Source of the DNA: Terriglobus sp965198455
GTDB taxonomy: Bacteria; Acidobacteriota; Terriglobia; Terriglobales; Acidobacteriaceae
DNA: 64,000 nt
Reading direction: 5' to 3'
Assembly (NCBI GenBank): GCA_965198455.1
Contig: CBDAPM010000003.1
Coordinates: forward strand, 3,410,001 to 3,474,000
The notes under the pieces: model-generated
Seen by the model: only the letters and a program-made list of their open reading frames with translations
Told to the model about the DNA's origin: nothing
Database searches by the model: none
Made by a program: the position numbers and the translations under genes
Part shown: positions 52,964-61,941 of the stretch, in pieces
How the letters are laid out: each line of letters opens with the position of its first letter
Numbering within the stretch: position 1 is the stretch's first letter

Positions 52964-53635
52964 TCAGGACTCTTCCCTGTTTTCAATCCAGCGCTTGGCC
53001 CAGCCTGCCTCGAGATGCAGCCGCATGAAGGTGTAGCTCAGCATTTCGTGCACGACGCGGGTGACATGGCCCCACCGGGACAGGTTGCCAAACGGCGGCC
53101 GCGGTGACGTGAGCACGCTCAAGCCCTCCTGCTGACACAAAGCGCGGATGCGGAAGAGATGCGTACCATCGCTGACGACGATGACCTGCTTTAGGTTGCG
53201 GTCGTGCGCGATACCGGCAAGGATCTGCGCCTGCTGTTCGGTGTCGACGGACTCTGTCTCGGCGATGATGCGGTCATAGGGAACGCCCTGACCGAGCAGG
53301 TAGTCGCGGCCCACGGCGCCCTCGGTCTGGCCGCTGCGGTCATCGCCGGGACCGCCGAGCGTGATGATGATGGGCGCCATCTGCCTCTGGTAAAGTGACA
53401 CGGCGTGGTCAAGGCGTGCGTGGTAGACAGGCGATGGATGGCCGACGTACTGCGCGGCGCCAAAGACGGCGATGGCGTCTGAGGGTCGCGCCTGGTCCTC
53501 GTTGGCGACACGGTCGATGCGCGCATAGACGCTGGCGAACCAGACCAGAACGACAAGCAGGAACAGGACGACAATCGTGCGGAACGGATGTCTGCCGCTT
53601 GATCGCTTGCCCCGGTTTCGTGCCTGTGCCGCCAT
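52964..53635 (-). CDS. YdcF/ElyC-like DUF218 membrane protein
   Basis: 223 residues. One N-terminal membrane anchor (TIVVLFLLVVLVWFASVYA, about 20-39) and a DUF218 domain with DAIAVFGAAQYVG, the ITLGGPGDD segment and IVVSDGTHLFR. Homologues SanA, ElyC and YdcF affect envelope polymers or peptidoglycan barrier at low temperature, by an unknown reaction. GGAGG lies 4 bases before ATG 53635, which fixes the start. It follows the Sua5 gene by 37 bases on the same strand. Confidence 0.85.
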   Translation of the reverse strand: MAAQARNRGKRSSGRHPFRTIVVLFLLVVLVWFASVYARIDRVANEDQARPSDAIAVFGAAQYVGHPSPVYHARLDHAVSLYQRQMAPIIITLGGPGDDRSGQTEGAVGRDYLLGQGVPYDRIIAETESVDTEQQAQILAGIAHDRNLKQVIVVSDGTHLFRIRALCQQEGLSVLTSPRPPFGNLSRWGHVTRVVHEMLSYTFMRLHLEAGWAKRWIENREES

Positions 53636-53672
53636 GCGCCTCCAAACGCCTTGAAGATGTAGCGCCCTGCAA

Positions 53673-54317
53673 TCAGTCCTGCAACGCCAATGCGATTTCG
53701 TGCGTGGGGATCGCACCTTCGCGAAGAATCATCCATGAATTACCGCCGCCGCTCAAGTCCACGATGGTGGTGGGCAGGCTGCGCGCGGTGGGTCCACCAT
53801 CGACAATGATGGGAATCTTGTCGCCAAGCTGTTCGAGTACGCAGTGGGCGTGGGTGCATTCGTTGCGGCCGGCGAGATTGGCGGACGTAGCTGTGATGGG
53901 CAGGCCGAGGCTCGCTGACACGGCGCGGGCGATGGTCGCCTCAGGCACGCGGAGGGCGACGTTGCCGGTGTGCGCTGTGACACGCAGCGGCAGGCGCGAT
54001 CCGGCCTTGACGATGATGGTGAGAGGACCCGGCCAGAACTTTTCCGCGAGGCGATCGAAGGCGGTGTCGACTTCCCTGGCTAGTTCGTAGGCCTGTGCGA
54101 CGTCAGCGATGAGCAGGGATAAGGGCTTATGCTTCGCACGCATTTTCAACTCGTAGATTTGCTCCACGGCGTGCAGATTCACCGGATCCACGGCGAGGCC
54201 ATAAAAGGTGTCCGTGGGCAGGGCGACGACCATGCCGTTGTCCAGGCACTTGGCAACGTACTTCACCAGATCTTCTTCCGGCTCATCCGGATGGATGCGC
54301 AACATCTCCGCCGTCAT
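53673..54317 (-). CDS. L-threonylcarbamoyladenylate synthase
   Basis: 214 residues, Sua5/YrdC/YwlC (TsaC) family. Makes the activated threonylcarbamate used for t6A37 in ANN-reading tRNAs. Motifs LPTDTFYGLAVD, KMRAKHKPLSLLI, FWPGPLTIIVKAG, ATSANLAGRNE and TTIVDLSGGG. ATG 54317 has GGGAG about 5 bases upstream; 54305 is an alternative. Short (single-domain) form without the C-terminal Sua5 domain. Confidence 0.93.
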   Translation of the reverse strand: MTAEMLRIHPDEPEEDLVKYVAKCLDNGMVVALPTDTFYGLAVDPVNLHAVEQIYELKMRAKHKPLSLLIADVAQAYELAREVDTAFDRLAEKFWPGPLTIIVKAGSRLPLRVTAHTGNVALRVPEATIARAVSASLGLPITATSANLAGRNECTHAHCVLEQLGDKIPIIVDGGPTARSLPTTIVDLSGGGNSWMILREGAIPTHEIALALQD

Positions 54318-54435
54318 CAACGCTCCCGTACAAGGCTCAAAACAGCACGGTAGCACAATCCACGGTGCGGTTCTGCTTTCCGGGCGATGTAATGCAGTTA
54401 CAGGGAGGGTGCGTAAGGCGCGTAGAATCCGCTTG

Positions 54436-55227
54436 ATGCCGGAGAGGATTACAAGCCGAACAAATCCGCGTGTGCGTGCGCTGCGCGCTGCGCTGTCGCC
54501 GCGCAGGGGCGATGCGTTTGTGGGGGTCGAGGGATTGCACCTTGTGCGCGAGGCTGTGGCAAGCGGTCTGTTGCTGCGGACCATATTTGTGCGTGAGGAT
54601 CGAGTGGGTACGCTGCGCGATCTTCCGGCACACGCTGCCGAGGAGATTGTGGAGCTGTCCGCGAGTGCCTTTGAGAGCGCTGCGGAGACGGAGTCGTCGC
54701 AAGGGATTGCGGCTGTGCTGAAGCGGCCGGTTACTGCCTATGCTCCGAGGACGGGCGATCTGGTGTTGCTGGCGGATGGCTTGCAGGACCCAGGAAACCT
54801 GGGGACGCTGATCCGGTCGGCGGAGGCGTTTGGTGCTGCAGCTGTGGCAATGACGGCGGGAACGGTTGACCCGTGGAACGGCAAGTGCCTGCGGGCGGCG
54901 GCGGGGGCGGCGTTTCGCATGCCGCTGCCGCTTTGGGATGAGGCTTTGCTGGCATCGTTGCGGAGCGTGGATGCGCGGCTGTATGCAGCAGTGCCTCGCG
55001 ATGCCACACCGGCACATCGTGCGCAGCTTGACCGGACGACGGTGTTGATTGTGGGCAACGAGGGTGCGGGGATTTCCGGCGCGATGCTCGCGGTCGCGGA
55101 TGAGCGCATCACACTGCTGACGACCGGGCCGACGGAGAGCTTGAATGCCGCGGTCGCCGGTTCACTGCTGCTGTATGAGGCGTCACAGCAGCGGGCTAAG
55201 GCGTTTGCTGGGGCGTTTGGCGCATGA
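54436..55227 (+). CDS. SpoU/TrmH-family RNA 2'-O-methyltransferase
   Basis: 263 residues. An N-terminal RNA-binding-like part (RVRALRAALSPRRGDAFVGV, as in RlmB/TsnR-like proteins) and the trefoil-knot catalytic domain with QDPGNLGTLIRSAEAFGA, VLIVGNEGAGIS and SLNAAVAGSLLLYEA. It methylates a ribose in rRNA or tRNA; the site is unknown. ATG 54436 begins at the homology. It overlaps rarA by 4 bases (ATGA at 55224). Confidence 0.92.
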   Translation: MPERITSRTNPRVRALRAALSPRRGDAFVGVEGLHLVREAVASGLLLRTIFVREDRVGTLRDLPAHAAEEIVELSASAFESAAETESSQGIAAVLKRPVTAYAPRTGDLVLLADGLQDPGNLGTLIRSAEAFGAAAVAMTAGTVDPWNGKCLRAAAGAAFRMPLPLWDEALLASLRSVDARLYAAVPRDATPAHRAQLDRTTVLIVGNEGAGISGAMLAVADERITLLTTGPTESLNAAVAGSLLLYEASQQRAKAFAGAFGA

Positions 55228-56567
55228 GCTTATTCGATCAACTCGAACCGCCTGCTACGGCGGCGAGCCGGCAGGATGTGCCGCTGCCGGAGCGCATGCG
55301 GCCGCGCACGCTGGACGAGTTTGCGGGGCAGCAGCACCTGGTTGGACCGGGCAAGCCGCTCCGGCTGGCGATTGAGAGCGGCGAGCCGGGGTCGATGATC
55401 TTCTGGGGCCCTCCGGGCACGGGTAAGACGACGCTGGCGAAGATTATTGCGCGGACGACGAGCGCTACATTTATTGAGTTTTCCGCTGTCACGAGCGGGA
55501 TCAAAGAGATCAAGCAGGTAATGGTGGATGCCGAGCGTGGCGCTGCGCACGGCCTGCGGACGATCCTGTTTGTGGACGAGATCCATCGTTTCAACAAGGC
55601 GCAGCAGGACGCCTTCCTGCCATACGTCGAGCGCGGTGCGCTGCGGCTGATTGGCGCGACGACGGAGAATCCTTCGTTTGAAGTAAATGCCGCGCTGCTG
55701 TCGCGGTGCAGGGTGTATGTGCTGCAGTCGATCAGCGACGAGGAGATTGTGGCGCTGCTGCAGCGGGCGCTGACGGATGCAGAGCGTGGGCTTGGCGCGC
55801 TCGGCATGACCGCGCAGGAGGGTGCGCTGGAGGCGATTGCGCGCTTCAGCAATGGCGATGCGCGCTATGCGTTGAACGCTCTGGAGACCGCGGCGCATCT
55901 GCTGGCCGGGCGCGGTGAGACGGTGATCACACCAGCCACAATAAGCGATGCGTTGCAACAGCGGACGCTGCTCTACGACAAGAACGGCGAGCAGCACTAT
56001 GACCTGATCAGCGCGCTGCACAAGAGTGTGCGGAACAGCGATGCGGATGCTTCGATCTACTGGCTGCGGCGCATGCTGGCGGCGGGTGAGGACCCCATGT
56101 ACGTGGCTCGGCGCGTGGTGCGGATGGCCGTGGAGGATATTGGGCTGGCCGCGCCTGAGGCGCTTAATCTGACGCTTTCGGCGCAGCAGGCGATGCACCT
56201 GCTGGGGTCTCCCGAGGGTGAGCTGGCACTGGCGCAGGCAGTGGTCTATCTTGCGCTGGCGCCTAAGTCGAATGCGGTCTACATGGCGTTTAACGAGGCT
56301 GCCGCGGATGTGAATGCGACCGGTGCGCAGCCGGTGCCGCTGCATCTGCGCAACGCCCCGACGCGGTTATTGAAGGAGCTTGGCTACGGCAAGGAATATC
56401 AGTACGCGCACGACATGCCGGACAAGGTGGCCGCGATGCAGTGCCTCCCCGACGGTCTTGAGGACCGGCGCTACTACCGTCCTACAGACCAAGGGCGCGA
56501 GAGGCAGTTGGGCCAGCGGATGGAAGAGATTGCGCGGGCTAAAGACGCTGCGCGGGATAAGGGCTAA
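55224..56567 (+). CDS. rarA: Replication-associated recombination ATPase RarA (MgsA)
   Basis: 447 residues. AAA+ clamp-loader-like: Walker A GPPGTGKTT (62-70), Walker B LFVDEIHRFNKAQQ, sensor ATTENPSFEVN, and the C-terminal MgsA tetramerisation region (RMLAAGEDPMYVARRVVRMA). It acts at stalled replication forks. ATG 55224 overlaps the SpoU stop. A repeat-like 140-base gap separates it from the convergent reductase gene. Confidence 0.95.
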   Translation: MSLFDQLEPPATAASRQDVPLPERMRPRTLDEFAGQQHLVGPGKPLRLAIESGEPGSMIFWGPPGTGKTTLAKIIARTTSATFIEFSAVTSGIKEIKQVMVDAERGAAHGLRTILFVDEIHRFNKAQQDAFLPYVERGALRLIGATTENPSFEVNAALLSRCRVYVLQSISDEEIVALLQRALTDAERGLGALGMTAQEGALEAIARFSNGDARYALNALETAAHLLAGRGETVITPATISDALQQRTLLYDKNGEQHYDLISALHKSVRNSDADASIYWLRRMLAAGEDPMYVARRVVRMAVEDIGLAAPEALNLTLSAQQAMHLLGSPEGELALAQAVVYLALAPKSNAVYMAFNEAAADVNATGAQPVPLHLRNAPTRLLKELGYGKEYQYAHDMPDKVAAMQCLPDGLEDRRYYRPTDQGRERQLGQRMEEIARAKDAARDKG

Positions 56568-56597
56568 TTCCTCTCGCCACGAACCTTTAAAAACATC

Positions 56598-56620
56598 TGT
56601 CATCCTGAGTAACGCGAAGG
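56598..56620 (-). repeat. GGGATGACA-type dispersed element, inverted short copy
   Basis: TGTCATCCTGAG followed by TAACGCGAAGG: on the minus strand this is the same 'cgcttcgctcaggatgaca' type of element as at 1001-1085 and 25763-25786. It is inside the gap between rarA and the reductase gene. Confidence 0.4.
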
Positions 56621-56710
56621 TTCCAACGGGGCTCGGTATGCCACAGCCGTTAGCGCCTTCCCGTTCGCATTCATGGCAACTCCTGGGCTTCTTGCGATTT
56701 TGCTCTCAGT

Positions 56711-58858
56711 TTAGTGCTTGATGTCGCGCTTCAGGGCGTCGAGTACGATGCTCTTGCTCAGGACTTCCGGCAACACATCCGGCGCGGCTGCGGTGCTTGC
56801 CGGGTAGACGATGTAGGTGGGTACGCCGCTGCGGCCTGCTGCGCTTAGGGCAGATGTGATCTTGCCGTCGTATTGGGTCCAGTCCGCGCGCATGGCGACG
56901 ACGTTGGGGCTGGCCAGCTGCTTCTGCACGTCGCTGGATTTGAGCACGACGCGTTCGTTGACCTGGCAGCTGAGGCACCATGCGGCGGTGAAGTCCACGA
57001 AGACTGCCTTGCCGCTGGAGCGGGCCTGCTGGACGGACTCGGCGCTGAAGGTCTGCCAGGTGATGTCGTTGGGGTTCTCGCGGCCCATGGTGAGCGGCAG
57101 GGCAACGGCGCAGATGGCGATCGCGGTGGCGACGGCGGTGCTCCAGCGTTTGGCCGGCCAGCGGCCCAGCACCCATGCCGCGATGGTAATGAGCAGCAGG
57201 CCGCCGAGCAGCCATGCGGAGTGGAGGGCGCCGTCGGCTTCGCCGAAGAGGCGGCCGAAGATGTAGACAAGCCAGATGACGGTAATGAAGAGCGGCAGCG
57301 CGGTGATCTGCTTCAGGAGTTCCATCCATGCGCCAGGGCGTGGCAGGAAGCGTATCCACGCAGGCTGGAGCGTGAGCGCAAGATACGGTGCGGCGAGACC
57401 AAGCGCCAAGGATGTGAAGACGAGGAACGTGACGTAGGCGGGCTGCGCAAGAGCGAAGCCGATGGCCGCGCCCATGAACGGGCCGACGCATGGCGTTGCG
57501 ACGACGGTGGCGAGCACACCGGTAAAAAAGCTGCCGGTGTAGCCGCTCTTCTGCGTGAGTGAGTCGCCCGCGCTGGTGAGCGACAGGCCAAAGTCGAACA
57601 TGCCTGCGAGCGAAAGCGCGAAGAAGAAGAGGAACGTTGCAAGGACGGCCACGAAGCCGGGCGATTGCAGCTGGAAGCCCCAGCCGAATTCTTTACCGCC
57701 CGCACGGAGGACGAGCAGCACAGCGACGACGAGCCAGAAGGAGGCTACGATGCCTGCCGTGTAGGCGAGGCCGTGTGTGCGGACGCGGTGGCGCTCTTCC
57801 GACGAGGATTGCAACAGCGAGAGCGCCTTGAGGAAGAGCACGGGAAAGACGCATGGCATGAGGTTGAGCAGCATGCCGCCGACGAAGGCAAGCGCCACGG
57901 CGCTGAGGGCCGTGATGCTCTGGGTGCTGCTGCCGCCCGCGGCCGGCGCGGCCTTCTGTGGTGGTACGGCGCCCGCAACCACGGGCACGTCGACGATGTA
58001 GTTACGCACGGTGCCGAGTTTTAGCAGACCGTGCAGCGAAGCCAGCGGTGTCTTTGCTGAGTCCGCGCGCTGGACGTGGATGATGGCGCCATCTGGTGTG
58101 ACGTCCATGGGCTGGTCCGCATTGTCCGCGATGGAGTCGGTGTCGAGCGGATAGAACTCGGCGTCCGGCTCGCGCTGGCCGGTTGTGACGAAGAGCGCCA
58201 TGTCCTTGCCGCTGCGGATTGCGGAGAGCTTGAAGTCTGGCGGCAAGGGCTTGGGCATGCTCTGTAATGCAGAGCCGAGCGCACCTACGTTTGCGCCTTC
58301 CGTGCTGACCTGTGTGCCGGCGGGTGCGAGCTTAAGATCGAGGCCGAGATTCGCCTTGCCGGGGATGCAGACCTGTTTGCAGACGAGCCAGGAGATGACC
58401 GCAGCCACATGCATGGCGCCGCTCTTGTCTGCTTTAGCCTTGGGATCAGCCGTGATGGTTACCGGGTATGCGACGGCGTCTTCATAGCCGTAATCGACAG
58501 TGGTGTCGAGCGGCAGGCGCTCCGGTGCTGGAAACTGCAGCGGGCCGGCGGTCAGGCCGGCGGGCAGCGTCCACGTGGCCTTGGGCGGCATGCCCGCATA
58601 GCCAGCGTTGCGCCAATACACGTGCCAGCCTTCTTCCATGGAGAAGACGAAACCCAGCGTCTGTGAGCCGCCCTGCGCGATCTGCGGGCCGGCGGAGACC
58701 ATTTCGACGGTGAGGTGCAGGGCCTTGACCGGACCGGGGCCACCATCACCAACGGTGGTGCCGATCTGCGCGCCTGCGGTAGCGGCGACCAAGGCGACCA
58801 AGCTCAACAGGAACGCCGGGAACGCCCGAAGAAGACGTGAAAGATTCATCGGGTTCAT
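56711..58858 (-). CDS. Thiol:disulfide reductase, ScsB/DsbD type
   Basis: 715 residues. A signal peptide (about 1-31), an N-terminal DsbC-like/ScsB beta domain with the CxxxC pair C160/C164 (LVCKQVCIPG), eight membrane helices with the two redox cysteines in LMPCVFPV and TPCVGPF, and a C-terminal thioredoxin domain with WCLSCQ (CxxC). It carries reducing power from cytoplasmic thioredoxin to periplasmic substrates. The CxxxC N-terminal domain is more like copper-tolerance protein ScsB than DsbD. It ends a minus-strand run starting with lnt. Confidence 0.9.
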   Translation of the reverse strand: MNPMNLSRLLRAFPAFLLSLVALVAATAGAQIGTTVGDGGPGPVKALHLTVEMVSAGPQIAQGGSQTLGFVFSMEEGWHVYWRNAGYAGMPPKATWTLPAGLTAGPLQFPAPERLPLDTTVDYGYEDAVAYPVTITADPKAKADKSGAMHVAAVISWLVCKQVCIPGKANLGLDLKLAPAGTQVSTEGANVGALGSALQSMPKPLPPDFKLSAIRSGKDMALFVTTGQREPDAEFYPLDTDSIADNADQPMDVTPDGAIIHVQRADSAKTPLASLHGLLKLGTVRNYIVDVPVVAGAVPPQKAAPAAGGSSTQSITALSAVALAFVGGMLLNLMPCVFPVLFLKALSLLQSSSEERHRVRTHGLAYTAGIVASFWLVVAVLLVLRAGGKEFGWGFQLQSPGFVAVLATFLFFFALSLAGMFDFGLSLTSAGDSLTQKSGYTGSFFTGVLATVVATPCVGPFMGAAIGFALAQPAYVTFLVFTSLALGLAAPYLALTLQPAWIRFLPRPGAWMELLKQITALPLFITVIWLVYIFGRLFGEADGALHSAWLLGGLLLITIAAWVLGRWPAKRWSTAVATAIAICAVALPLTMGRENPNDITWQTFSAESVQQARSSGKAVFVDFTAAWCLSCQVNERVVLKSSDVQKQLASPNVVAMRADWTQYDGKITSALSAAGRSGVPTYIVYPASTAAAPDVLPEVLSKSIVLDALKRDIKH

Positions 58859-58917
58859 TGTAGGTCGATTCTGCCCGCGAAGATGTCACGAATGTGTCAG
58901 GGCAGCGCAGGCAACTG

Positions 58918-59319
58918 TCAGCCGCCGTGCATACGGTGTTCGACCATGATGCAGCGGTCCATGACGACGTGGATGCCGTGCGCCTCGGCCTTCATGGCTG
59001 CGTCTTCATTGCGAATGCCCTGCTGCACCCACAGGTCGGTGTAGCCGAGTTCGATCATCTCGTCCACAATCCCGGGGATGGCACTGGGCAGGCGGAAGAC
59101 GTTGACCACGTCCGGTCGCACGGGCAGGTCGCGCAGCGAGGCGTAGGTGGTTTCACCCAGGACGGTCTGAACGGTCGGGTTCACAGGCAGAATGCGCTTC
59201 CCTGCCTGCTGCATGTAGGCCGAGACGTAGTTGCTTGGCTTCGCGGTGTCCGCCGAGATGCCGACGACCGCAATCGTCTTTGCGGTGAGCATGCGCTCGA
59301 TGACTTCAGGTTCGTTCAT
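58918..59319 (-). CDS. CoA-binding domain protein (YccU-like)
   Basis: 133 residues. A Rossmann CoA-binding domain: IAVVGISADTAKPSNYVS, ILPVNPTV, LGETTYASL, DLWVQQGIRNEDA, and MVEHRM at the end. Binds CoA or acyl-CoA; role unknown. ATG 59319 overlaps the DinB stop (ATGA), fixing the start. Members of this family are common in Acidobacteriota and other phyla as small stand-alone proteins. Confidence 0.88.
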   Translation of the reverse strand: MNEPEVIERMLTAKTIAVVGISADTAKPSNYVSAYMQQAGKRILPVNPTVQTVLGETTYASLRDLPVRPDVVNVFRLPSAIPGIVDEMIELGYTDLWVQQGIRNEDAAMKAEAHGIHVVMDRCIMVEHRMHGG

Positions 59320-59831
59320 GCGTGGCCCTTCTTTGGATGCCATGCGCCGAGCAGGCGGCGTGTGACGATGAGTTCGCCGGTGTGGTAGCTCTCGTGGTCT
59401 GCGATGAGCAGAGCTTCGCGCAGCAAATTCTGGCCGTCACCCCATGGGAAGGCTTCGGTCAAGTCGCGTTCTTTGAGCAGCTTCTCGAAGGCAGACCGGT
59501 CCTTCTTGAGAGCCGCGACGCTATCGTCCCATGCGCTCTTGCTGGGTGGTTCGGGAGACTTGGGCCAGTAGTCATCCGGCCACTTCATGGGTTTGTACGA
59601 GCCGTCGGCGTTGTCGCTGAACTCGAGTATGTCCTGCTGCGCGATGCGGATGTGCTCCAGCAGCTGCCACGCAGAGTAAGGCAGGCCTTCAGGCACGATG
59701 CCCTGCTTGTCGAAGGGCATGTCCTTGATGGCGTCGTCCAGCTTGGCGTGGGCCTGACCGCCATCGAGCAGCGCTTTGAGTTGCGTCTTGAGTTCGGTTT
59801 CGAGATCGGTCTTGGAATCGGTCGGGGCCAT
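59316..59831 (-). CDS. DinB-family protein
   Basis: 171 residues. Four-helix DinB fold: SAWQLLEHIRIAQQDILEFS, LLIADHESYHTGELIVTRRL. The His residues of LEHI and DHESYH are the conserved metal ligands, so it is probably a metal-dependent enzyme such as a bacillithiol or mycothiol-like S-transferase; the substrate is unknown. It overlaps the CoA-binding gene by 4 bases. Confidence 0.85.
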   Translation of the reverse strand: MAPTDSKTDLETELKTQLKALLDGGQAHAKLDDAIKDMPFDKQGIVPEGLPYSAWQLLEHIRIAQQDILEFSDNADGSYKPMKWPDDYWPKSPEPPSKSAWDDSVAALKKDRSAFEKLLKERDLTEAFPWGDGQNLLREALLIADHESYHTGELIVTRRLLGAWHPKKGHA

Positions 59832-59866
59832 GTAAGGTTCGATGCTGCACAGCAGCTATGGGTGCA

Positions 59867-60361
59867 CTACTTCCCTGCTGGCGCGGCTGCGTTCGGGGAT
59901 GGCATGGGACGGATGCCGGTGTATTGCGCGCCGATGAGCTTCCATGTGCCGTGTTCACGCTGGGCCGTGAAGCTGCCGCGAATCTCAAGCGGGCGTACGC
60001 CGCCCCCGGGCGCAGGCATGGTGTAGGTGAACGTGAGGACGTCGATGGCTGTATCGCCGAAGATGCGCACCTGTTCGTCGGCGGTCTGCATGGGAGGCCA
60101 GTCGGTCTTCTTGTCGAGTGTGTAGAAGCTGAGAAAGCGATCGTGCGCGTCAATCTCGCCTGCGGGAGAGACTTCGACATAGTCTTTGCTGATGAGGGTT
60201 CCGAGTGTGGGTGCGTCGTAGGCTTTCTCGGCTTCGATGAAGTTCTTGACCAAGGCAGAGACGGCAGCTTGTGGCGCCGCCTGTGATGTGGCTGGCGTGG
60301 ACGCAAAGGCTGCACTCACTGCAATGGCACACAGGCTCATGACACGCTTCATGGCGTTCAT
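59867..60361 (-). CDS. Exported SnoaL/DUF4440-like protein
   Basis: 164 residues with a signal peptide (MSLCAIAVSAAFASTPATSQAA region). The mature part is a NTF2-like cone fold: NFIEAEKAYDAPTLGTLISKDYVEVSP, ... EHGTWKLIGAQYTGI. Most such proteins have no proven activity. ATG 60361 lies one base after the VOC stop (TAGGATG), so they are coupled; ATG 60352 is an alternative. Confidence 0.75.
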   Translation of the reverse strand: MNAMKRVMSLCAIAVSAAFASTPATSQAAPQAAVSALVKNFIEAEKAYDAPTLGTLISKDYVEVSPAGEIDAHDRFLSFYTLDKKTDWPPMQTADEQVRIFGDTAIDVLTFTYTMPAPGGGVRPLEIRGSFTAQREHGTWKLIGAQYTGIRPMPSPNAAAPAGK

Positions 60362-60362
60362 C

Positions 60363-60782
60363 CTACTTCCCATCGACGGCACGTTGAAAGACGAGTGAGT
60401 AGCCGTCCGGATCGCACACGTGCACCTGCCGCATGCCGTAATAGGTGTTCACTGGCGGCCGCGCGGCCAGGCCTTTGGACAGGAGATACATGTAAGCGTC
60501 CTCTACGTCTGCGCAATCCATGTAAATAGTCGTGTCAGAGTGGTGCTGTGTACGGAGAGCATCTGGTTTCGACGGACGGATATTGTCTTCATACATGTTA
60601 TTCAGCATGAGCTGGACATAGTTCTTGCGCAGCATCGCCCAGCCGTAGTTATCTTTGGCGTCGTCGAAGGGTTGGGAAGCACTTACGACTTCGAAGCCGA
60701 GGATGTCGCGATAGAAGGCGATGGCGGTGGGTACGTCATAGACGAGCAGTAAGGTAGTCGCGCTGTCGAACGCAATGGCCAT
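60363..60782 (-). CDS. Glyoxalase/VOC-family protein
   Basis: 139 residues, one VOC fold (two beta-alpha-beta-beta-beta units): TLLLVYDVPTAIAFYRDILG, ... MRQVHVCDPDGYSLVF. A His-Glu metal site can be inferred but not proven. Substrate unknown. It is 18 bases after prfB on the same strand, between translation factor and SnoaL-like genes. Confidence 0.88.
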   Translation of the reverse strand: MAIAFDSATTLLLVYDVPTAIAFYRDILGFEVVSASQPFDDAKDNYGWAMLRKNYVQLMLNNMYEDNIRPSKPDALRTQHHSDTTIYMDCADVEDAYMYLLSKGLAARPPVNTYYGMRQVHVCDPDGYSLVFQRAVDGK

Positions 60783-60800
60783 ATCACCACCTCTCCGCCG

Positions 60801-61932
60801 TTAGTCGATATCGTCGTCCGCGATTGCGGCCGGTGCTCCGCCTTCGCGCCGCAGCTTGAGATAGCCGCGGATGAAGGGCTGCAGATCGCCGTCGAGCACG
60901 CGGTCCACATCGCCTACTTCCACGCGCGTTCTTAGGTCCTTTGCCATGCGGTATGGCTGCAATACGTAAGATCGTATCTGCGATCCGAAGCCGATGTCGA
61001 GCTTGGAATCTTCCAGCTTCTTCGTAATGGCGCGCTTCTTTTCCAGCTCGTGTTCGTAGAGGCGCGAACGCAGCATCTTCATCGCCTTTTCTTTGTTTTT
61101 GTGCTGCGAGCGCTCGTTCTGGCAACCGGCGACGATGCCCGTGGGAAGGTGCGTGATGCGCACCGCGGAGTCTGTCGTGTTGACGTGCTGGCCGCCCTTG
61201 CCGCCGGAGCGGTAGGTGTCAATGCGGAGCTCGTCCGGCTTGATGTCGATGACGATGGAGTCATCGATTTCCGGCGAGACGTAGACGGAGGAGAATGATG
61301 TGTGGCGTCGCTTGGCGGAGTCGAAGGGCGAGATGCGGACGAGGCGGTGCACGCCGGATTCGCCGCTGAGCAGGCCGAACGCAAAGTCGCCCGTGATGGT
61401 GAAGGTTGCGGACTTGATGCCGGCCTCGTCGCCATCCTGGATTTCGTTGATCTCGGTCTTGAAGCCCTGCCGCTCGGCCCAGCGCAGGTACATGCGCATC
61501 AGCATCTCGGCCCAGTCCTGGCTCTCCGTGCCGCCTGCGCCCGGATGCACGGTAACGATGGCGTTGAGCGGGTCAGTCTCCTGCGAGAGCATGGTCTTGG
61601 AGTCGAGCTGTTCCGCGAAGGCGTCAACTTCCTGGATGGATTTGCCGAGCTCCGCTTCAACGTCCTCGCCTTCTTTTGCCAGTTCAAAGTAGGCGTCGAT
61701 ATCGTCCGTGCGGCGCGCGAGTTCGGCATCGTCGGCGAGCAGCGTTTCAAGGCGCTTGCGTTCGCGCATCAGCGGTTGCGAGCGCGCGGCGTCCGCCCAC
61801 ACAGCGGGGTCGGAGATTTCCGCTTCTACGGCAGCGAGCTGCGTCTTGAGTGTGGGGGCGTCAAAGATACTCCCGCAGATCGCGCACACGGTCGCGAACC
61901 GGGGAGTAGGCATAGTCCAGATCGGTCAACAT
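60801..61932 (-). CDS. prfB: Peptide chain release factor 2 with programmed +1 frameshift
   Basis: 376 residues when the shift is made. Starts ATG 61932 (MLTDLDYAYSPV...), reads 23 codons to LREYL and meets TGA at 61863-61861 in the setting CGGGAG TAT CTT TGA C, the classic autoregulatory site where low RF2 favours a +1 shift so translation resumes with Asp (GAC). Downstream: RF2 codon motif SPF (RISPFDSAKRR) and the GGQ loop (GGKGGQHVN). Terminates UGA and UAA codons. It is 9 bases after lnt. The ORF from 61913 alone lacks the first 23 residues. Confidence 0.97.
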
Positions 61933-61941
61933 CAGACCAGT

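Noticed and set aside
60801..61913. prfB beginning at 61913 in a single frame
   Set aside because: The proper N-terminus is in the preceding frame from 61932 with the conserved CTT-TGA-C shift.
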